A stretch of DNA of 64,000 nt from Gliomastix tumulicola (lineage: Eukaryota > Ascomycota > Sordariomycetes > Hypocreales > Bionectriaceae), in NCBI GenBank assembly GCA_001599755.1, contig BCHX01000003.1, positions 558,001-622,000 of the forward strand, in the 5' to 3' direction. The stretch's first letter is position 1; the number at the start of each line of letters is the position of its first letter. The notes beneath the pieces were generated by a model that searched no databases, had not been told where the DNA came from, and was given only the letters and a program-made list of their open reading frames with translations. The position numbers and the translations under genes are program-made. Positions 58,279-64,000 of the stretch are shown here, piece after piece.

Positions 58279-60732
58279 TCACCAGGGGAAGAGCTGACCT
58301 GTCTGCTCGTCCCCTAAATCCCAGCTAATTGGTTCTATGTCCCCGAAATCGAACGGGATATCCGTTGGCTTGGAAACTGGCGTTAGTGATGATCAGAAGA
58401 TTAGGGGCCAAGGAAACTCACCAGCATCCAATTCTGCATGTCATTCCACGGCACACCTGGCGCATCCGCTTCGAACTCATCACTAACCTCTGTCATCGTC
58501 GCGGCGTCACCCTCGTCTGTGGCGGCCGCTTCCAGGATCGGCAGACATCTCCCCTTGACCCCCTCAGCAGCCTCTAGAAGCACTCGTGGGAGCTCATCTC
58601 TCCCCTCTCCTCGCATTAGCGATGAGACATGTGCTATCAGCATCCCCTGCAGCAGAGCCGCCTTGACGTTCACCTCTCCAGCCTTCATGCACCGCAACGT
58701 CCACGGCCCGTCCTCCTCGGCTACTGAGAGCACGTCTCGCGACGACGCGTTCGACACATGGCCCAGGAGTCCTGGCTCTTCCTGCACTGTGGCTCTGAGC
58801 TCCGCCATGGCCACCAGCGCGGCGATGTGTGCCGTCGAGCGGAAGATGCCTACGCCGCAGGCAATGAGTCTCGCCAGGTCGTCCTGCGCCTGACGCACAG
58901 CCCCATCGTCTGTCCTATCGTGCTGCTGCGACCGCCCGGCTGCTATGGCAGTGGACGGGTGTGCCGCAGGCCAGATGTTGAGTGCGAGGTCAACGGCCGT
59001 CTTTCTCGAGTATGCGAACGCCGCGTCGCTTAGCCCAAGTCCGAAGAACGGAACGTGCAGGGATATCATATACCGCTGCAGGGTGTAATCGACAAGGCGC
59101 AATGTGAACGCGGAGGGAGCCGTGAACAACGGTGTATCTGGGTTTTTCAATATCCGGCAGAGGTCTCTATATGCCGCCTTGAGCTCTTTGTCGAGCCTCA
59201 GGGTCTCCGTGTACGACGTCTGTGACCCCAGCTGGTTCAGATACTTGGCTACTGCCAGACGGGCCGGTAGTGTTCTGCGTAGCGCAATCGCTGTTGACAT
59301 CTGCGTGAACTCGTGTTCCGGCCTCGGTGGCGGCTGTCGGTCGATCCCGTCAGTCGGAGATAGCTGGATATCATCAAAGTTCCCTGGCGGCTGTGTGTCA
59401 AAGTCATCGAGGGATAGAAGCGGTGGTGCCCCGAGCGACATGCTCGACTGTAGCATGAGCTCTAAGATCGTATTCCACAGCCTTCGCCGCATCTCAGCCA
59501 CGTACAGCGACGTCCGTGGCATGTGCTCTGCGTCCCGGTGCAGCCCCATGTATATGGCTATGCGGAACAGGGCGCCAGCCGATACCCATGTCGAGTCCCC
59601 GCCGACGCCGACAATCTCTCGGGCGATGATGAGCAGGAGGCTGGTCTGCAGGGACGGGATGTTGAGGCGGGACTTGGTGACGGGCTTCGCATGCCATGTC
59701 TGCGCTTCGCAGATCCACCGGATGGCTGACTTGCGCAGCGAGAACGTGTCATCGTACATCACGCTGCCAATGGCGAGTACGAGCTTGAGCTGGACGAGGA
59801 AGGTCTCGTCTGCCTCTCCGCCGCCGGAAGCCCAGACCCGGTCGTACGCCTGCTGGAAGGTCGGCACGTGCAGGACGCGGTACACCGTCTCAAAGGTCCT
59901 TAGATAGAGGTGGACCAATGCGTCGGCGACTGGCTTCTCGGGCAGATCGGGGGTAAGTGGTGCCGGCCAGGGAGGGTTTCGCCCGGCCTTGATGATCCTC
60001 GAGAGAGTTTTGCAGCGCTTTAGCCAGGAGACGATGCTCGGGTTATTCAGGCACGTCTCAGTCATGGCGATGGTGTCTGGAAACATGGTCGTCGCATGCA
60101 TCAGGTGACTCTGACCAAACAACCGCCTCTTGTACGCGAAAGACCGCGCGACGCCATGCTGCTCCTCAAGACCATCATGTACCATCTCGCCCATGCCGGT
60201 GGTGGCGACGACGACTGGGCTATGGCTCTGCGTAGCCGAGGAGGAAGCCTCGGGGGCTGACCTCGTCATGATGAGATCCTCAAGCTGCTGAATCTTCCTC
60301 TTGAGCGACTCGACATCCGCCCCCGGATTCGAGCCGTCGTCTGGAGGCGCACCCCCCGACAGGGCGGGATCGATGACGCCAACACCAGGAAACGGATGAC
60401 GAGCGCGGTGGTTCGCAACAGCATCGGCCGCCCGTCCCTGACCCGTCTCGAGGTGAAACGAGCCGAAGCCGGGCTTTTGGGCCGGTGTCTCGCGATAGTA
60501 CCCATCATAAATACATGTTGTGTCGATCGACTTCAAACAGCTGCTGCACGGATACTCGCGATTGCAACGAACCTTCCGTTTCCGACACGGGGTGCAGGAT
60601 CTGGATCGGATGTTAGTGAACGATTTAGTGAAGTTTTTCGACGGTTTCGTAGATTTCGGAGATATCGCCAGATACATACACAGCCGGTCGTCGTCTCCGC
60701 CGGACAGGCGCCAGGAGAGCCGAGATATCCAT
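58279..60732 (-). CDS. Zn2Cys6 (Gal4-type) fungal transcription factor
   Basis: Exons 60732-60680, 60600-58422 and 58368-58279 join to 773 aa. The binuclear zinc cluster is C-x2-C-x6-C-x5-C-x2-C-x7-C starting near residue 20, with the basic CRKRKVRC loop. The first intron ends just before the first Cys. A leucine-containing linker (KRKIQQLEDLI, about 127-137) may dimerise. The fungal-specific transcription factor domain (about 245-480) has EKPVADALVHLYLRTFETVYRVL-type helices, and AIYMGLHRDAEHMPRTSLYVAEMRRRLWN is a clear family signature. The model's last exon adds an acidic-aromatic tail, DIPFDFGDIEPISWDLGDE ending in LFPW, which looks like an activation domain. That last acceptor is CCAAG, not the nearer CCAG, because only it keeps the frame. 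Target genes are unknown. Confidence 0.85.
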
Positions 60733-61223
60733 GGCTATGATCGATCGTACGGCACGGCCGTGTTCACCGAGGCATGCGACAAGTGACTGATGTCAAGATC
60801 GAGACTGTTAAAGCCGTGGATCGACTGCTCTGGAGCTACTGTCGGATGTCGTTCTGGTAAGGCTGTAAGCTCCGAAGAACGGAGATTAAAAGCCCGATGG
60901 CGAGTGTAAATCGATGGTAGCAAGGGCGTTTTGGATGAATAATGGATGATGCGTGATTGCTGGTGACGGAGATATGAGGAGGGATGTGCTGGGCTGGAGC
61001 TGTATCCCCGCAATTTACCGCCAGTTCGGCTACGCTCTCCCGAGCCTTTGGTCTTGGTTGCCAGCTAGCACGAGTCTAACGAAACTGGAGGACTAGAGAT
61101 TGGCATGGTTGGACGGTAGTTGGTAGTAAATAGTATCGCTATGCGCGCTCTTGTACATGGTCTGGACTATTCTATAATACAAGGTATCGTGGTATATCAA
61201 GATATATCTTCCATCATCTGCAC
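60733..61223. other. Gap between the Zn2Cys6 gene start and She9 end
   Basis: About 490 bases between two minus-strand genes, with no coding signal. It contains the transcription-factor promoter and the She9 3' UTR. Confidence 0.5.
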
Positions 61224-62504
61224 TCATCTCCGAGCAAGACCCCAGACGATGCCTGCCGCAACCGCAGCTCCGGCCACAGCTCCTTCCAACGCCAGCACGG
61301 AAGCGTCTTTCATCCGTAAGTCTATGTGTCTATCGCTCCATAAGTCTACCAGTCCCAGCTGCCACAGTTTGGGATCTGATAGGAACTCATTCCACGTTCT
61401 CGTTGCTGTGAGATCAGGTGTGATACTTGGCTCTGTAGGAACTGGCTCAGTTGTCGCCTCAGCGACACCACCCATCGCAGAGACCTCTCCGCTTGATTCT
61501 GCATCCGTAACGCGGGAAGCAGCAGGAGTAGCCTCCCGTGATGACTCGAGCGACGCCTTGATCGCGAGCAGCTCCCCGCGCACCTCCTCCAGCGCCTGCT
61601 TCTCCTCGGCCACAACCCCCTTGACCAGCCTCTTCCTCTTCCACGGCTCCGCCACAAACTGCAGAACCAGGAACGTCAGGAAATTCATCCCCATGAGCCC
61701 CCACGTGCCCCAGGTGCTCGCGCGCCGGATCCGATCACTCCAGATCTGCTCCTCGTGATACCTCTTGAGGATCCCCGCGCTCAGCCGCTGCGCGAGGCTC
61801 TGCTCCTCGGCCTCGGCCTCGGTCAGCGCCTCCTGCGCGCCCGCGACCTCGCCCTCGAGCTCGTGGTCGACGCGGTACAGCTCCGTGAAGCGCTGGAGGT
61901 CCGTCGGCGTCCAGGACTCCTTGCGCGCGAGCAGCGTGTTGACCTCGCGCTGGCTGGCGGCGCGCCGGGCGTTGGAGGACTTGTAGGCGGCGCGGGCGGC
62001 GCGGAGGTCGGCGTGGGCGGCCGCGAGGGCGGCCTCGAGGCGGTCGTTGTCGGCCTTGATGGACTCGATGGACGTGTAGCCCGTCACCTGGTTGAGGGTC
62101 TGGGAGGCGGTGAGGACGCGCGACTGGAGGGTGTCCATGACCTCGCTGAACTTTTGCGTCACGCGGCTGCGGCGGCTCTCCTGGGAGGAGGGGAGGTCAT
62201 TGTCGTTCGGAGGAGGAGGTTCGTTGTCGGGAGGAGGGCTCGGGTTGGTCGGCTCGGTGGGCGGCGGAGCTTCAGCTGGGCTGGGAGATGATGTCGTTGA
62301 GTCCTTGGGCGGCGGCTGTGACGAGAAGGGCCTTATGGGGATCCCAATGGTCTTCGTCCGACATCGTAGGCATGCCGGAGGGTGCTGTAGGTTCCGTAGC
62401 TCTGGGAGCCCGAGGCTCTGAGGCCGGGCGGAAGCCTGTAGCGCTAGTCTCGCATTCTGACTTCGACACACAACACGAGCTAGAGGCCGCCCAAAGAGCT
62501 GCAT
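61224..62504 (-). CDS. MDM33: Mitochondrial inner-membrane protein She9/Mdm33
   Basis: A single exon of 426 aa. An N-terminal Arg-rich presequence (about 1-60) precedes a Pro-rich stretch. A long coiled coil (about 120-245) has SQREVNTLLARKESWTPTDL and RFTELYRVDHELEGEV. The hallmark block is RYHEEQIWSDRIRRASTWGT (about 246-265), followed by the membrane helix LMGMNFLTFLVLQFV and the EPWKRKRLV motif, then a variable C-terminus with a second hydrophobic helix. In yeast Mdm33 shapes the inner membrane and its overproduction drives septation and fission-like changes. The coiled coil, matrix-facing by family knowledge, is thought to link apposed membranes. Confidence 0.93.
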   Translation of the reverse strand: MQLFGRPLARVVCRSQNARLALQASARPQSLGLPELRNLQHPPACLRCRTKTIGIPIRPFSSQPPPKDSTTSSPSPAEAPPPTEPTNPSPPPDNEPPPPNDNDLPSSQESRRSRVTQKFSEVMDTLQSRVLTASQTLNQVTGYTSIESIKADNDRLEAALAAAHADLRAARAAYKSSNARRAASQREVNTLLARKESWTPTDLQRFTELYRVDHELEGEVAGAQEALTEAEAEEQSLAQRLSAGILKRYHEEQIWSDRIRRASTWGTWGLMGMNFLTFLVLQFVAEPWKRKRLVKGVVAEEKQALEEVRGELLAIKASLESSREATPAASRVTDAESSGEVSAMGGVAEATTEPVPTEPSITPDLTATRTWNEFLSDPKLWQLGLVDLWSDRHIDLRMKDASVLALEGAVAGAAVAAGIVWGLARR

Positions 62505-63771
62505 CTCGCTGTCGGAGCGGGTGCGCGAGGTGAGCGAATGTGTGGGCTGATGGTGGGAGTTGGCGAGGAGAAAATTAGTGTTCGCGTGCCTGGAAATCGA
62601 CCCTGGATCTAGGGAACGGCATGGTTCCGCGCTTAGTCACTCCACACCCGGTTGAAGAGGTGGCTCACACAGCCAGTCACCCGTGAAATGTTTAGACCGG
62701 TGAATGGAACTTATCAAGAGATATTTTCAATATAGTCGACTATGTTAAGCTCTGAATCTATTCAAACTTCGTAGTCTTTCTTGCTCTGGCTTGCGGAAGT
62801 TGAGCACGCCTCAGTTCCAAATGGGTGACATACCAGAGTCTGGGCTGCTCCCAACAGCTTGATGCTAAGCTCACAGATCTAGAAAGCATGAAATCCTGGT
62901 AAGAATGAATAAAAGCTTCTCAAAAAGCCTAGTGATTTTTAACCAGATCAGAGAGCTAGGATAGCTGTTCTTACTATTGCTCTCCTCGTTCTGCCTCAAA
63001 GAGGAAACTCCGGGTCTCGGAAAGTTCGGCCAAACAGTCGGCCACCGGAAAAGTGCCCCGAGTGACGGTTTTGCGGGCGAGTTTACGGCGCAGGTGCGCT
63101 AAACAAGACCGCTGAGTCGCCGGCGACTGGCCGGGCCTCCAGGACGTTTCGGGCGTTTTGTCACTGCAGGGCTGGGCTGGCTGGGTCCCCCCCTTTGGTG
63201 CTGCAGGCACGAAAGGCGGAGTGGCAGCCTATGACGGCATTGTACAGGCCAAGATGCGTTGTTTTTGGATCTTCTGCCCGTTCTGTTGGCTCTCATGGGC
63301 TCGCATCGAGGGCCGTAGTCTTATCGGTGAGTGAAGGGAATGAATGTCTGGTGGTGTTGGGGAAGGGGTACATACACGGGCTGCTCTCCTACTTTTCTTG
63401 TCAGTTATCTTGGATCTCTTGCCATTGAGATCCCATCTTTTCTCCTTCAAATATTTTCTGGACTGTTCGGTACCTACCTGAATCTGCCAATAAATCTCGT
63501 TTGTCCTGAATCAGACTCAGATCTGGTAAGTTAGACCCCCTGAGTGCCCCTCCAAAATTAGAGTCGGCTGCCCCTCCATCGACATTCTGCCCCTCCATGC
63601 TAAGCCGACCGACATTCTTGACCAGCGATCGACAAGAACCTTCCCCTGGCGAACAAAAACTCTCAACTGACAGATAATAACCAAAAGATTTCCTCCTTTC
63701 CCTCTCTCCTCACCACCCAATCTTCACCTCGACATCACGCCCCTACTCGTCCTCCCCAAAGATCCTTCACA
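62505..63771. promoter_or_regulatory. Intergenic region of divergent She9 and HAD genes
   Basis: About 1.27 kb between two start codons. The last 100 bases before 63772 are CT/CA-rich like a leader. No gene is seen. Confidence 0.5.
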
Positions 63772-64000
63772 ATGGGCTCCGTCAGCAGCGACACGCCGGC
63801 CCTGGCCACCAACCCCAAGTACATCTTCTTCACCGACTTCGACGGCACCGTCACGACGGCCGACTCCAACGACCACATGACCGACAACCTCGGCTACGGC
63901 CACGAGAAGCGCGTCCAGGGCAACAAGGACGTCCTGCACGGCCTCGTCCACTTCCGCGACTCCTTCCAGGGCATGATGGACTCCATCACAGTCCCCTTCG
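63772..64000 (+). CDS. HAD-superfamily phosphatase, 5' end (partial)
   Basis: The ATG at 63772 opens a frame that runs off the window end, giving the first 76 residues. Residues about 18-27 read IFFTDFDGTV, the HAD motif I with the nucleophile Asp and the acid/base Asp (D-x-D). The following TADSNDHMTDNLGYGHEKR and HFRDSFQGMMDSI fit the MtnX/phosphoserine phosphatase-like group. This group dephosphorylates small metabolites, and one branch acts in methionine salvage. Without the rest, the exact substrate cannot be assigned. The codon bias is very GC-rich at third positions, unlike spurious frames. Confidence 0.88.
   Translation, partial: MGSVSSDTPALATNPKYIFFTDFDGTVTTADSNDHMTDNLGYGHEKRVQGNKDVLHGLVHFRDSFQGMMDSITVPF

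Overview
The window is nuclear DNA of a filamentous ascomycete (Pezizomycotina). I infer Sordariomycetes from gene content and style, but nothing here fixes the order or genus. The signs are: many short introns (about 50-120 nt) with GTRNGT-like donors and CTAAC/CTGAC branch points, GC-biased third positions, CT-rich leaders, and fungal-only families (Zn2Cys6 activator, GT15 mannosyltransferase, Clr5-ankyrin protein, She9/Mdm33, DUF6601-like). I reconstructed exon chains by hand. Every multi-exon model given has a total length divisible by three and joins conserved motifs across its junctions. No rRNA, tRNA, transposon ORF, CRISPR array or virus-derived gene was recognised.

Layout. 1-4.5 kb holds the end of an unidentified gene, a CHIP-like TPR/U-box ubiquitin ligase and a membrane-anchored cytochrome P450. 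4.5-11 kb is a gene-poor stretch of about 6.5 kb with many simple repeats and homopolymers. 11-14.2 kb holds a DHA2-type MFS transporter and an HSL-type alpha/beta hydrolase, tail to tail. With the P450 these form an accessory-looking set. 17.1-23.3 kb holds two co-oriented minus-strand genes: an uncharacterised 643-aa protein and a Clr5-domain ankyrin protein of about 1210 aa. 

25-63 kb is mostly a housekeeping block. It contains a small conserved unknown, ALG10 (N-glycan precursor glucosylation), QCR10 (respiratory complex III), MED4 (Mediator), a TM9/EMP70 protein, LCP5 (U3 snoRNP / ribosome biogenesis), RPC5/RPC37 (RNA polymerase III), PAT1 (mRNA decapping), a METTL27-like methyltransferase, a DUF6601-like membrane protein, a GT15 mannosyltransferase, mitochondrial uS12, a short/branched-chain acyl-CoA dehydrogenase, protein kinase C (cell-wall integrity), a Zn2Cys6 transcription factor and She9/Mdm33. 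The window ends inside a HAD-family phosphatase gene.

How they work together. Most neighbours are functionally unrelated, as usual in fungi. Three head-to-head pairs share short intergenic regions and may use bidirectional promoters: QCR10/MED4, TM9/LCP5 and mitochondrial uS12/acyl-CoA dehydrogenase. ALG10, the GT15 enzyme and PKC all serve the secretory pathway or cell wall but are not clustered tightly. The two parts most likely to hold something undescribed are the Clr5-ankyrin/643-aa pair and the P450-transporter-hydrolase set with its large non-coding gap.
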